The notes beneath the pieces were generated by a model. The model worked only from the letters and a program-made list of their open reading frames with translations, was not told the DNA's origin and made no database searches. Of a DNA stretch of 64,000 bases, positions 1 to 7,513 are shown piece after piece. The first letter of the stretch is position 1. Every line of letters starts with the position of its first letter. A program made the translations under genes and the position numbers. The stretch is from Ardenticatenaceae bacterium (GTDB lineage Bacteria > Chloroflexota > Anaerolineae > Promineifilales > Promineifilaceae), in assembly GCA_020634375.1 (NCBI GenBank), contig JACKBX010000005.1, positions 62,001-126,000 of the forward strand. The letters run 5' to 3'.

Positions 1-38
1 CGAGCAATCTCTAATCGCCAATCGCCAATCTCTTTCCC
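1..38. repeat. Heptanucleotide repeat (AATCTCT/AATCGCC words) inside hyuA, cut by window edge
   Basis: Successive 7-nt words of the form AATCNCY run up to position about 33 and are read in frame by the hydantoinase gene as EIGDWRLEI. This is directly after the conserved PGPSCYG motif, a place where relatives carry no such peptide. The element continues beyond the window. Confidence 0.75.
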
Positions 39-1100
39 ATAGCAGCTTGGCCCAGGGTCTGCTCCCGCACTCTGCGGCCCAACATGCAGCGCCCCGCCCG
101 CGTCCACATAGGCCAGACTGCCGCCGCCTGCACCGACGGTGTGAATGTCAATAATCGGCAGGCGCAGCGGCAGCCCGGCGATTTCGCCATTAGAAGTGGT
201 GGGCAATTTACCAGGGCACAGAGCTACATCTGTACTCGTCCCGCCCATGTCGAAGGTGATAAGCTGCGAGAAACCAGCCTGTTCCGCCACATAACGTGCG
301 CCAACCACACCCCCTGCTGGGCCAGACAAAACAGTCCGCGCGGCCTCTGTCCCCGCAGTTGCCGCACTAATCACCCCACCGCTGCTTTGCATGATGGAAA
401 GATGACGGCCGTTCAATTCCCGCGCCAACCGCTGCAAATACCGGCTCATCAACGGGGCCACATACGCATTAATCACCGTCGTCGCCGTGCGCTCATACTC
501 ACGGTACTCCGGCAAAATCTCCGACGAGAGTGAGACAAAGAGATTAGAGATTAGAGCTTGTGCGCCATCTCCAATCTCCAATCCCCAATCTCTAATCTCA
601 TCCCTGATTTGTTCCTCATGCTCCGGGCGCAAAAAGGAAAACAGCAAACACACCGCCACCGACTCAATGCCGTCATCAGCAATCGTTTGCAGAATAGGGC
701 GTAAGCTGCCCAAATTGAGTGGCCGTAAAATTTCGCCCTGTGCGGTGACGCGCTCATCCACTTCAAAGCGCCATTTGGCAGGCACAAGCGGCTCCGGTTT
801 TTGCGGAACCAGCGCATACAAATCAGGGCGATTTTGGCGGCCAATCGCCAGCACATCGCCAAACCCCTTTGTGGTGATCAGCGCCGTGCGTGCGCCGCGC
901 CGCTCCAACAAGGCATTGGTGGCAACGGTGCTGCCATGAATCACTTCCGCCGCTGCGGGCAGTTCCAGCAGCGCCACGCCGCGCAAAATCGCCTCGGATG
1001 GGTCGTGCGGCGTGCTTAACTGCTTGTGTATGCGAAACGTCCCCCCATCCAACCACACAAAATCGGTAAACGTGCCGCCCGTATCAACACCTAATCTCAT
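1..1100 (-). CDS. Hydantoinase/5-oxoprolinase family A subunit (HyuA/HyuA-like), C-terminus outside window
   Basis: ATP-dependent N-methylhydantoinase/oxoprolinase-type ring-opening subunit; normally works with a B subunit, which is not in the window. The reading frame is open from ATG 1100 (GAGGAG Shine-Dalgarno 7-8 nt upstream) to the window edge, 366 codons. It shows the nucleotide-fold motif DTGGTFTD near residue 6, VSLSSEILPEYREYERT in the middle, FDMGGTSTDV near residue 286 and ADPGPSCYG at the edge, all typical of the family. Two stretches do not belong to the family: about residues 164-186 (nt 541-607, peptide contains EIRDWGLEIGD) and from residue 355 to the edge (nt 3-36, EIGDWRLEI). 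Both are translated heptanucleotide repeats inserted in frame. Family assignment is firm; substrate (hydantoin, oxoproline or other) is unknown. Confidence 0.88.
   Translation of the reverse strand, partial: MRLGVDTGGTFTDFVWLDGGTFRIHKQLSTPHDPSEAILRGVALLELPAAAEVIHGSTVATNALLERRGARTALITTKGFGDVLAIGRQNRPDLYALVPQKPEPLVPAKWRFEVDERVTAQGEILRPLNLGSLRPILQTIADDGIESVAVCLLFSFLRPEHEEQIRDEIRDWGLEIGDGAQALISNLFVSLSSEILPEYREYERTATTVINAYVAPLMSRYLQRLARELNGRHLSIMQSSGGVISAATAGTEAARTVLSGPAGGVVGARYVAEQAGFSQLITFDMGGTSTDVALCPGKLPTTSNGEIAGLPLRLPIIDIHTVGAGGGSLAYVDAGGALHVGPQSAGADPGPSCYGKEIGDWRLEIA
541..607. repeat. Heptanucleotide inverted repeat inserted in frame in hyuA
   Basis: Left arm of AGATTAG words, loop of about 12 nt, right arm of ATCTCCA/ATCTCTA words. 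The two arms are mutually complementary, so the insert can form a hairpin. The hyuA frame passes through it without a stop, adding roughly 20 residues between HEEQ and FVSLSSE. Confidence 0.8.
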
Positions 1101-1120
1101 CACGGAACTCCTCAATGTGT

Positions 1121-1153
1121 AGATTTGTCAAATCTTAAAGATTTGACAAATCT
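1121..1153. repeat. Perfect 15-bp inverted repeat between guaA and hyuA
   Basis: AGATTTGTCAAATCT (1121-1135), TAA, then its exact reverse complement (1139-1153). It lies in the 76-bp gap between the guaA stop and the hyuA Shine-Dalgarno region. There is no T-tract, so it is more like a dispersed palindrome than a terminator. Confidence 0.75.
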
Positions 1154-1176
1154 CTGTATAACGCTGTGTTCCTTCT

Positions 1177-2781
1177 TTACTCCCACTCGATTGTGCCCGG
1201 CGGCTTGGAGGTTACATCGTAGACGACGCGGTTGACACCCTGCACTTCATTGACAATGCGGCGGCTGACGTGCGCCAGCAGGTCGTAGGGCAGCCGCGCC
1301 CAGTCCGCCGTCATGAAATCCTCGGTGGTCACGGCACGCAGGGCGATGACTTCTTCGTAGGTACGGCCGTCACCCATCACCCCCACACTCTTCACCGGCA
1401 GCAGCACGGCAAACGCCTGCTGCGTACCCGCTCGCAGCATCTGCGCCGCCCGCAGTTCTTCCGTAAAAATGGCGTCCGCCTGGCGCAGTCGCTCCAACCG
1501 CTCCCAGGTCAGGTCACCCAGGCAGCGAATCGCCAGCCCTGGCCCCGGAAACGGCTGCCGCCAAACCAGACTGTCTGGCAAACCCAGTTCCGTGCCCAGT
1601 GCCCGCACTTCATCCTTAAAAAGCTGCTTCAATGGCTCCACCAGTTCAAAGTGCATGTCGTCCGGCAAACCGCCCACGTTGTGATGCGTTTTGATGACGT
1701 GTGCATCCTTCTTGCCCTTGCCGGCGCTCTCGATCACGTCCGGGTAAATCGTGCCCTGCGCCAGAAACTCGATATGCCCCAGCTTCCGTGATTCGCGCTC
1801 AAAAATGCGCACAAATCGCTCGCCGATGATGCGCCGCTTGCGCTCTGGCTCGGTCACGCCGTCTAGCGCGTCCAGGTATTCTTCGATGGCGTTCACCGCC
1901 ACGAGGTGCATCCCCTGTTCGCGCTCGAAGGTTGCCACCACCTGCTCGGCCTCCCCTTTGCGCAGCAGGCCGTGATTGACAAAAATGCAGACCAACTGCT
2001 CGCCGATGGCTTTGTGGATGAGAGCGGCGGCCACGGCCGAATCTACGCCGCCGCTGAGACCGAGAACTACACGGCCATTCCCCACCTGCTCCCGAATCGC
2101 CATCACTTGCTCTTCAATAAAATTGGCCGGCGTCCAATCCGCCCTGCAACCGCAAATGTGATGCACAAAATTGCTTAACAAACGCCCCCCCTGCGGCGTA
2201 TGCACCACCTCCGGGTGGAACTGCACAGCATAATACCCCCGCCCCACATCCGCCGCCGCCGCCAGAGGAGAGTTTCCTGTATGTGCCAACGGCACAAAAC
2301 CAGGTGGCAACACCTCAACTTTGTCGCCGTGGCTCATCCAAACCAGTTGGATTGACGATTGAGCATTGGTAATTGACAATTGGCTATTACCCATTGACAA
2401 TTCCTCCTCCAACCTCCAATCTCTAAACAACAAATTTTCCCTTGCATCCAGTTCCAACTCAGCAGGGCCATATTCTCGGCGCTGACTGCCTGCCACGCGC
2501 CCGCCCAACCGGTGCACGAGAAGCTGCATACCATAACAAATCCCCAATACCGGCTTACCAGACTGCAAAACATAGTCAGGTAGCACCGGCGCACCGACGT
2601 CGTAGACGCTGTTAGGGCCACCGCTTAAAATAAAGCCCTGTGGATTTAGCGCCAGCACATCTTCGGCAGGAACATCCCAGGGCAGCAATTCACAATATAC
2701 GTTGGCTTCCCGTACACGTCGCGCAATCAACTGCGTGTACTGTGAGCCGTAATCCAAAACAATGATTGTATCGTGTCGCAT
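1177..2781 (-). CDS. guaA: GMP synthase (glutamine-hydrolysing)
   Basis: Converts XMP to GMP with glutamine and ATP; cytoplasmic. Class I glutamine amidotransferase domain first (nucleophile Cys82 in GICYGMQ, His189 in QFHPE), then the ATP-pyrophosphatase domain with SGGVDS at about 243-248, and the dimerisation domain ending in the invariant GTIEWE. Start chosen at ATG 2781 (RHDTIIVLDYGSQ follows; GAGGA upstream) rather than the longer open frame to 2832, which would translate an intercistronic palindrome. About residues 120-144 (RDWRLEEELSMGNSQLSITN region) are an in-frame heptanucleotide-repeat insert between the GATase strands and VWMSHGD. Lies 47 nt after xpt, so probably one purine-salvage operon. 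Confidence 0.96.
   Translation of the reverse strand: MRHDTIIVLDYGSQYTQLIARRVREANVYCELLPWDVPAEDVLALNPQGFILSGGPNSVYDVGAPVLPDYVLQSGKPVLGICYGMQLLVHRLGGRVAGSQRREYGPAELELDARENLLFRDWRLEEELSMGNSQLSITNAQSSIQLVWMSHGDKVEVLPPGFVPLAHTGNSPLAAAADVGRGYYAVQFHPEVVHTPQGGRLLSNFVHHICGCRADWTPANFIEEQVMAIREQVGNGRVVLGLSGGVDSAVAAALIHKAIGEQLVCIFVNHGLLRKGEAEQVVATFEREQGMHLVAVNAIEEYLDALDGVTEPERKRRIIGERFVRIFERESRKLGHIEFLAQGTIYPDVIESAGKGKKDAHVIKTHHNVGGLPDDMHFELVEPLKQLFKDEVRALGTELGLPDSLVWRQPFPGPGLAIRCLGDLTWERLERLRQADAIFTEELRAAQMLRAGTQQAFAVLLPVKSVGVMGDGRTYEEVIALRAVTTEDFMTADWARLPYDLLAHVSRRIVNEVQGVNRVVYDVTSKPPGTIEWE
2351..2426. repeat. Heptanucleotide repeat (ATTGNNN words) inside guaA
   Basis: Seven or more consecutive 7-nt words beginning ATTG or ATTA (first two ATTGACG ATTGAGC), followed by CTCCAAC/CTCCAAT words. 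The insert keeps the guaA frame and adds about 25 residues in the amidotransferase domain, at a loop position where GuaA proteins normally run straight into VWMSHGD. Confidence 0.85.
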
Positions 2782-2792
2782 AATTCCTCGAA

Positions 2793-2822
2793 GAAACCAG
2801 GGGTTTGCAAACCCCCGGTTTC
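2793..2822. repeat. 30-nt palindrome between xpt and guaA
   Basis: GAAACC, one unpaired base, GGGGTTTG, then the complementary half ending GGTTTC. It sits between the xpt stop and the guaA start and has no T-run, so it may be an mRNA stability or spacing hairpin, or just a dispersed palindrome. Confidence 0.7.
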
Positions 2823-2828
2823 TAATCA

Positions 2829-3401
2829 TCAATCCAAAATAATCTGTCCGTCGCTCATATCGCTGATGATGGCGGCGGATTCAATAGGCACTTGCCAGTG
2901 AACGAGTGCATCACGGCCGCCTTCAAAGATTTTTTCGACGACAGCAGCAATACCCACCAAAGTTGCACCACTGTGCTGCACAATACGTGCAAGCGCATCA
3001 ATCGTACGGCCACTTGCCAAAAAATCGTCTACGATCAACACGCGGTCAGTAGCAAACAGAAATTCCGGGGATACCATCAACATCACCTCGCCCCCTTTTG
3101 TATGGCTGGGAGCAGAATCCACAAAAACAGGCTCCTGCATGGTGATGGGCTTATGTTTGCGGGCATAAATTACTGGTAAATTGTCCAGTGCCTTTGCCAC
3201 CATTACCGCCGGGATAATGCCGCTGACCTCGGCCGTCAAAATACGTGTTGGCCGAGTATCCGCAAATCGCTCAGCTAAAAATAGACCCACCTGCTCCATC
3301 AACACAGCATCAATTTGATGGTTGAGAAAACTGTCAATTTTCAAAATGCCCCGACCTAAGTTCTGCCCTTCCTGCAAAATTCGCTGTTTTAGTGCTTCCA
3401 T
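2829..3401 (-). CDS. xpt: Xanthine phosphoribosyltransferase
   Basis: Salvages xanthine to XMP with PRPP, feeding guaA immediately downstream. 190 residues, the normal size for Xpt. N-terminus MEALKQRILQEG and LKIDSFLNHQID are diagnostic of the family; the PRPP loop VLIVDDFLASGRT lies at residues 121-133. ATG 3401 is preceded by AAAGGTG. No purine riboswitch was recognised in the 273-bp upstream region; instead a long palindrome stands just before the ribosome site. Confidence 0.94.
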   Translation of the reverse strand: MEALKQRILQEGQNLGRGILKIDSFLNHQIDAVLMEQVGLFLAERFADTRPTRILTAEVSGIIPAVMVAKALDNLPVIYARKHKPITMQEPVFVDSAPSHTKGGEVMLMVSPEFLFATDRVLIVDDFLASGRTIDALARIVQHSGATLVGIAAVVEKIFEGGRDALVHWQVPIESAAIISDMSDGQIILD

Positions 3402-3422
3402 TGATTCACCTTTTTTCAGAGT

Positions 3423-3469
3423 GGAGGGGAGGCTTTAGCCGAACCACAATCGGCTAAAGTCTCCCCTCC
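3423..3469. repeat. Long inverted repeat upstream of xpt
   Basis: 20-nt arms (3423-3442 and 3450-3469, one mismatch) with a 7-nt loop; core CTTTAGCCGA/TCGGCTAAAG. It lies in the xpt leader some 20 nt before the start codon. No T-tract follows on either strand, so a plain terminator is unlikely. It could affect xpt translation or be a dispersed palindrome. Confidence 0.7.
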
Positions 3470-3597
3470 AGATTTGTTACCTGCATACTTGCCTCTTATT
3501 TCTTGCACAATTTGCATTCTGTAATTATGCTTCACAGGCTGCAAGGCAAGCAAGATTAATTGATTGCGATTGTTTTCACAATTTTGCTCTCGTATCC

Positions 3598-3626
3598 TTG
3601 ACTGCCCTCAGACACTAATTTATAAT
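3598..3626 (+). promoter_or_regulatory. Sigma-70-type promoter of the polyprenyl synthase gene
   Basis: TTGACT (3598-3603), 17-nt spacer, TATAAT (3621-3626). Transcription would start near 3633, about 40 nt before the ATG at 3675. Confidence 0.7.
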
Positions 3627-3674
3627 CCATCAAAGAATTCAAAAATAATTGAAAGTTGTGAACAAGGCGCTTAA

Positions 3675-4616
3675 ATGATAGAAGAAACAATCAATCAGGG
3701 GATGTTGGCAATTGACCAGTATATGGAAGAGGTCGTTGGCAGTCAGGTCGAAGTTCTGCAAGATGCCAGCATACACATCGTGACATCGGGGGGCAAACGG
3801 TTACGGCCTAAAATGGCGCTGCTTGCTTATTTGGCAGCAGGTGGACAGCAGTTACAAGAAGTAATCGGTTTAGCAGCGGCTGTGGAACTGGTACACACAG
3901 CAACCCTCGTTCATGACGACATTAACGATCACAGCCTGACGCGGCGTGGTAAAGCCACTGTTCATGCGCGTTGGGGACGCACTTTTGCCCTGCTCACAGG
4001 CGACTATATGTTTGCGAAAGTGTACGAAATGATGGCTCCCTACGGTAATCCGTATAACGAGATTATGTCGCAAGCGGCCGTGCGGCTGGTGGAAGGAGAA
4101 ACGCTGCAAGCGGCCGCAGCTAAGTCAGGCGATATGGATCGGGAGACATACAAGCAGATTATTGGGCTTAAAACAGCCAGTCTTTTTGAAGCGTCGGCGC
4201 GAATGGGTGCGTATTTGGCAACAAAAGACCAGAGTGTGGTGAATGCTCTAGCTGACTATGCGTATAATCTGGGTCTAACTTTCCAAATTGTGGATGATAT
4301 TCTGGACATCATCGGCGATCCGGAAACGATGGGCAAGCCAGTGGGCACGGATTTGACGCAAGGGCGCGGTGTGATGGCGGTGCAGAATGGCGAGGCTTTT
4401 GTTAGTGGAGATGGCGTAGCGGCAACGGCCGTTGCTGATGACCCCCTACAAGCAATGATGGCCCGTCTGCGCGAGTCAGGCGCAGTTGAAATTGCCCGGC
4501 TGCAAGCTCGTGAAATGGGCGAACGCGCCCGTGCAGCTTTGGCAGATGTACCCTCGTCCCCGGCGCGTGATGAGTTAGAAGATTTGATTGATATGGTGCT
4601 AGACCGCGACCGGTAA
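3675..4616 (+). CDS. Trans-polyprenyl diphosphate synthase
   Basis: Chain-elongating isoprenyl transferase that adds isopentenyl diphosphate units to an allylic primer; product would serve menaquinone side chains or carotenoids. First Asp-rich motif is DDIND at residues 81-85 followed by SLTRRG, second is DDILD at 207-211, with GGKRLRP near residue 39, so both metal sites are present. 313 residues. Odd: a 20-residue segment rich in Ala/Asp follows TQGRGVMAV near residue 240, where homologues usually carry a Lys/Pro motif and a short loop. Chain length cannot be read from sequence. Followed by a strong terminator, so monocistronic. Confidence 0.9.
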   Translation: MIEETINQGMLAIDQYMEEVVGSQVEVLQDASIHIVTSGGKRLRPKMALLAYLAAGGQQLQEVIGLAAAVELVHTATLVHDDINDHSLTRRGKATVHARWGRTFALLTGDYMFAKVYEMMAPYGNPYNEIMSQAAVRLVEGETLQAAAAKSGDMDRETYKQIIGLKTASLFEASARMGAYLATKDQSVVNALADYAYNLGLTFQIVDDILDIIGDPETMGKPVGTDLTQGRGVMAVQNGEAFVSGDGVAATAVADDPLQAMMARLRESGAVEIARLQAREMGERARAALADVPSSPARDELEDLIDMVLDRDR

Positions 4617-4653
4617 TCAACAAAAAACAAGAAACGAAAAACAAAAAAACGAG

Positions 4654-4689
4654 GAACGCGGACAAGGTATTGTCCGTGTTCTTTTTTTT
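4654..4689 (+). terminator. Rho-independent terminator after polyprenyl synthase
   Basis: GAACGCGGACA, 6-nt loop, TGTCCGTGTTC, then eight T. Just upstream (4620-4653) lie A-rich heptad words such as AAGAAAC and GAAAAAC. Confidence 0.85.
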
Positions 4690-4694
4690 GCAGG

Positions 4695-4709
4695 TATACT
4701 TGGGGCATG
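4695..4709 (+). promoter_or_regulatory. Possible leaderless promoter of the CoA-transferase operon
   Basis: TATACT (4695-4700) stands six bases before the ATG at 4707, so transcription would begin at about the start codon itself. A TTGTCC at 4670-4675 is a weak -35 with a 19-nt spacer. No Shine-Dalgarno sequence is present upstream of this ATG. Confidence 0.4.
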
Positions 4710-5492
4710 ATCGAGAAGGTACGGCCGTTGACGGCCGTTCTCCCCCACATCCAAAACGGACACACACTAGGGCTGGGTGGCATGACCCTCTATCGCAGAC
4801 CAGCAGCCTTTGTCCGCGCCCTCATCCAGCAAAAACACCCCCCGCAAAACCTGACCCTGCTCACCTTCACTGCCGGGTTTGCCAGCGATTTACTCATAGG
4901 CGCAGGGCTGGTCAGCACCGTCCGCACCTGCTACTTCGGACTGGAGAGCTTTGGATTGGCGCCGATGTTCACGCAAAAAGCATCCACAGATGAAATTACC
5001 ATTATTGAAGAGAGTGAGGCCAGCATCGCCAACGGGCTGCGGGCCAGCATGGCGGGCATTGGCTTTTTGCCCAGCCGCGCCTGGCAGGGCACAGATTTGT
5101 TCAGCGTGCGCCCGGATGTGCAAACTGTCATCGATCCGTACAGTGGGGAAAGGTTGACGGCCTTCCCGGCCATCTCTTGCGACGTGGCTGTCATCCATGT
5201 CTTGCAGGCGGACCGTTTGGGTAACTGCCGATTGGGCGGCAATCCCACCGTGGACGAGGCGTTAGCCATGGTTGCCGACACAACGCTCATTACAGCGGAG
5301 GAAATTGTGGAACGATTGGATGCGCCAGTGGACATTCCAGGGCAGGTGGTAACGGCCGTCACCCATCTCCCCAATGGCGCATGGCCCACCTCCTGCTACC
5401 CGCGCTACCCGCTTGATGGTGAGGAAATTTTACGGTATGTGGAGATGTGTGGGAACGGCCGTTTCGATGAATACGTGAAGCGTGAAACGTGA
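4707..5492 (+). CDS. CoA-transferase family I, alpha-type subunit (GctA/IpdA-like)
   Basis: Resembles glutaconate CoA-transferase subunit A: GHTLGLGGMTLYRRP near residue 18 is the CoA-binding signature, followed by LTFTAGFASDLLIGAG and VIHVLQADRLGNCRLGG. 261 residues. It overlaps the next gene by 4 nt, and both its stop codon and the partner's GTG start lie in a short run of GTGAARN heptads (5475-5495). Partner subunit follows directly. The true reaction is uncertain because the partner lacks the usual catalytic glutamate; an IpdAB-like hydrolase or hydratase role is possible. Confidence 0.8.
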   Translation: MIEKVRPLTAVLPHIQNGHTLGLGGMTLYRRPAAFVRALIQQKHPPQNLTLLTFTAGFASDLLIGAGLVSTVRTCYFGLESFGLAPMFTQKASTDEITIIEESEASIANGLRASMAGIGFLPSRAWQGTDLFSVRPDVQTVIDPYSGERLTAFPAISCDVAVIHVLQADRLGNCRLGGNPTVDEALAMVADTTLITAEEIVERLDAPVDIPGQVVTAVTHLPNGAWPTSCYPRYPLDGEEILRYVEMCGNGRFDEYVKRET

Positions 5493-5495
5493 AAA
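5475..5495. repeat. Three GTGAANN heptads spanning a stop/start overlap
   Basis: GTGAAGC, GTGAAAC and GTGAAAA follow one another. The third word carries both the GTG start of the downstream subunit (5489) and the TGA stop of the upstream one (5490-5492). The same words reappear at 11327-11391 and 16672-16727. Confidence 0.6.
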
Positions 5496-6325
5496 AAGAG
5501 CCTGCTTACACCATTGACGAACTCATCTGCACCTGCATCAGCCATCAAATTGAAGATGGCGAAGTGGTAGCGCAGGGCATTGCTACACCGCTAGTTGCTG
5601 CCGGGTATTTGCTGGCAAAATTGACGCACGCGCCCAATCTAACCTTCATTTCGGCCATCGGCCAATCCCTCTGCACAAATTGGGCACCATTAGGGGTTGC
5701 TACTATTGAACGGCTGTGGATTGAGCAAGGCATAGTAACTTATGATTTTGTCACCGCCGCCTGCGACCTGCTGCCTCATTTTGGCCCCAAGGAGTTCTTT
5801 CGCCCCGGTCAGGTAGACCCTTTCGGTAATTTCAACAATGTATTCATGGGCGGCACGTATCAGCACCCGCGATTGCGCTTACCTGGCAGCGGTGGCATTG
5901 CCGATGTGACTCCGTATGAGGAACGGGTTTGTCTGTATGTTCCCCGGCACGGCCGTCACACATTTGTAGAATCGCTGGATTTCCGCAGCGGGTTGGGGCA
6001 TATCCCCACCCGGCAGCGTGGCAGTGGCCCCCGCTATCTGGTCTCGGACTTGGGGCAGTTTGATTTTGGCGGCGAGAACGGCCGTATGCGGCTCACCACA
6101 CTTCATCCCGGCGTCACCTTATCCCGACTGCAAGCCAAAACCGGCTTTCCCCTCCTTCTACCCGATCCCCTCCCCTACACCGAACCGCCTACTGCTCAAG
6201 AACTACATCTTTTACGTGACACCATCGATCCATTGGGAGTTCGACAATTAGAAACCCTGCGTGGTGCGGCCCGCCGTGAAAAATTACGCCAAATTCTAGC
6301 CGCAGAAGCAGGCAAAACAGGTTAA
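5489..6325 (+). CDS. CoA-transferase family I, beta-type subunit (GctB/IpdB-like)
   Basis: Second subunit of the preceding enzyme, 278 residues, GTG start within the coupled overlap. The conserved fold is visible (VAQGIATPLVAAGYLLAKLTHAPNLTF, then FGNFNNVFMGG and PGSGGIADV). At the place where true CoA-transferases have the thioester-forming Glu (S-E-x-G), this protein reads FISAIGQSL, so the Glu appears replaced. That matches the IpdAB type, which act as ring-cleaving hydrolases rather than transferases (family knowledge). Substrate unknown. Confidence 0.78.
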   Translation: MKKEPAYTIDELICTCISHQIEDGEVVAQGIATPLVAAGYLLAKLTHAPNLTFISAIGQSLCTNWAPLGVATIERLWIEQGIVTYDFVTAACDLLPHFGPKEFFRPGQVDPFGNFNNVFMGGTYQHPRLRLPGSGGIADVTPYEERVCLYVPRHGRHTFVESLDFRSGLGHIPTRQRGSGPRYLVSDLGQFDFGGENGRMRLTTLHPGVTLSRLQAKTGFPLLLPDPLPYTEPPTAQELHLLRDTIDPLGVRQLETLRGAARREKLRQILAAEAGKTG

Positions 6326-6422
6326 AATAGCACAGACATAATTGAGTACACAGCATGAAATGTGACACGCAAGCAAAAACCTGTCATGTTTCGCATGAGG
6401 TCATTTTCTTGAGGTGAAATCT

Positions 6423-7490
6423 ATGACAAAAAAGAGCCTTGGCTACGTTGAACTGGAATGGAATTGTCCCAACTGCGGCAGCAAGAATGCGGGAACTGCT
6501 ACTGTTTGTGCAAGCTGTGGAGCGCCGCAACCTGAGGATGTGAAGTTTGAGCAGGCCGCACAAGAAGTGATGTTGACCGATCAAGAGAAAATAGATCGTG
6601 CGAAATCTGGCCCCGACATCCACTGCGCCTATTGTGGCACGCGCAATCCGGCAAGCAGCACGGTCTGCTCGCAATGTGGTGCGGATTTAGCCGAGGGGAG
6701 TCAACGTGGGGACGGCCGTACTCTCGGTACACACCGCGATAAAGCAGCCCCCGATATTCTTTGCCCTGCTTGTGGCAGCCCCAACCCAGCCACAGCACAT
6801 CGCTGTTCCCAATGTAATACCAGCCTTGCCACCCCCAAACCAACCCAAGCAAAACAGCAGCCCGCGCCCCGCCGCAAAAATACCTGGATATATATTGTGG
6901 GCGGCATCGCTCTCTTCGCTTGCGTCATCTTTGCTTTCCTCCTGCTACATACTGAAGAAGAAGCGGGGCAGGTCACTAGTGTGCAATGGACTTACACCAT
7001 CGCCATCGAAGAGCTTGGTCCCGTAGAATATTCTACCTGGCAAGATGAAATCCCCACCGGAGCAGTCATGGGAAGCTGCCAAGATCGTGTACGCAGAACC
7101 CAAGACAGTCCGGCGCTCAATTCAGTAGAAGTCTGTGGCACGCCTTATACCGTAGACAGTGGCACAGGCATCGGCGAAGTCGTACAAGATTGCCAATATG
7201 AAATCCACGATGACTGGTGCAGCTACACGGTGCAAGAATGGCAGCAAGTAGATGCCGTATCCAGCAGTGGTAATGATTTCGCCCCCTATTGGCCGGAACC
7301 ACAACTCTTAACTGGGCAGCGCGAAGGGGAAAGCAGCGAGCAGTACGAAATCTTCTTTGACTCGGACGGCCGTGATTACACCTACGACACCACAGACTAC
7401 GATACATTTGTCCAGTGTGAAATCGGCAGCAAATGGATTCTAAACGTCAATGCACTCAACGCCGTCGTATCCATCTCGCCTGCGAACTAA
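6423..7490 (+). CDS. Membrane protein with three N-terminal zinc ribbons
   Basis: Function unknown. Three double-CxxC zinc ribbons occur in the first 125 residues (CPNCG..CASCG, CAYCG..CSQCG, CPACG..CSQCN), then a Pro/Gln/Lys linker, one transmembrane helix (WIYIVGGIALFACVIFAFLL, about 149-169) and an extracytoplasmic domain of about 185 residues with four or more Cys. Start taken at ATG 6423 because GAGGTG is 6 nt upstream; a GTG at 6414 is also in frame. 58 bases of its 3' end overlap the open frame of the next gene, suggesting co-transcription with the J-domain protein. Confidence 0.75.
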   Translation: MTKKSLGYVELEWNCPNCGSKNAGTATVCASCGAPQPEDVKFEQAAQEVMLTDQEKIDRAKSGPDIHCAYCGTRNPASSTVCSQCGADLAEGSQRGDGRTLGTHRDKAAPDILCPACGSPNPATAHRCSQCNTSLATPKPTQAKQQPAPRRKNTWIYIVGGIALFACVIFAFLLLHTEEEAGQVTSVQWTYTIAIEELGPVEYSTWQDEIPTGAVMGSCQDRVRRTQDSPALNSVEVCGTPYTVDSGTGIGEVVQDCQYEIHDDWCSYTVQEWQQVDAVSSSGNDFAPYWPEPQLLTGQREGESSEQYEIFFDSDGRDYTYDTTDYDTFVQCEIGSKWILNVNALNAVVSISPAN

Positions 7491-7513
7491 AGCGTCACCT
7501 GGGGTACTACTCA

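Noticed and set aside
2782..2832. N-terminal extension of GuaA
   Set aside because: It would translate the intercistronic palindrome; ATG 2781 has a ribosome site and the family start.
3402..3674. Purine riboswitch upstream of xpt
   Set aside because: The conserved purine-aptamer core was not found; only a long palindrome is visible.
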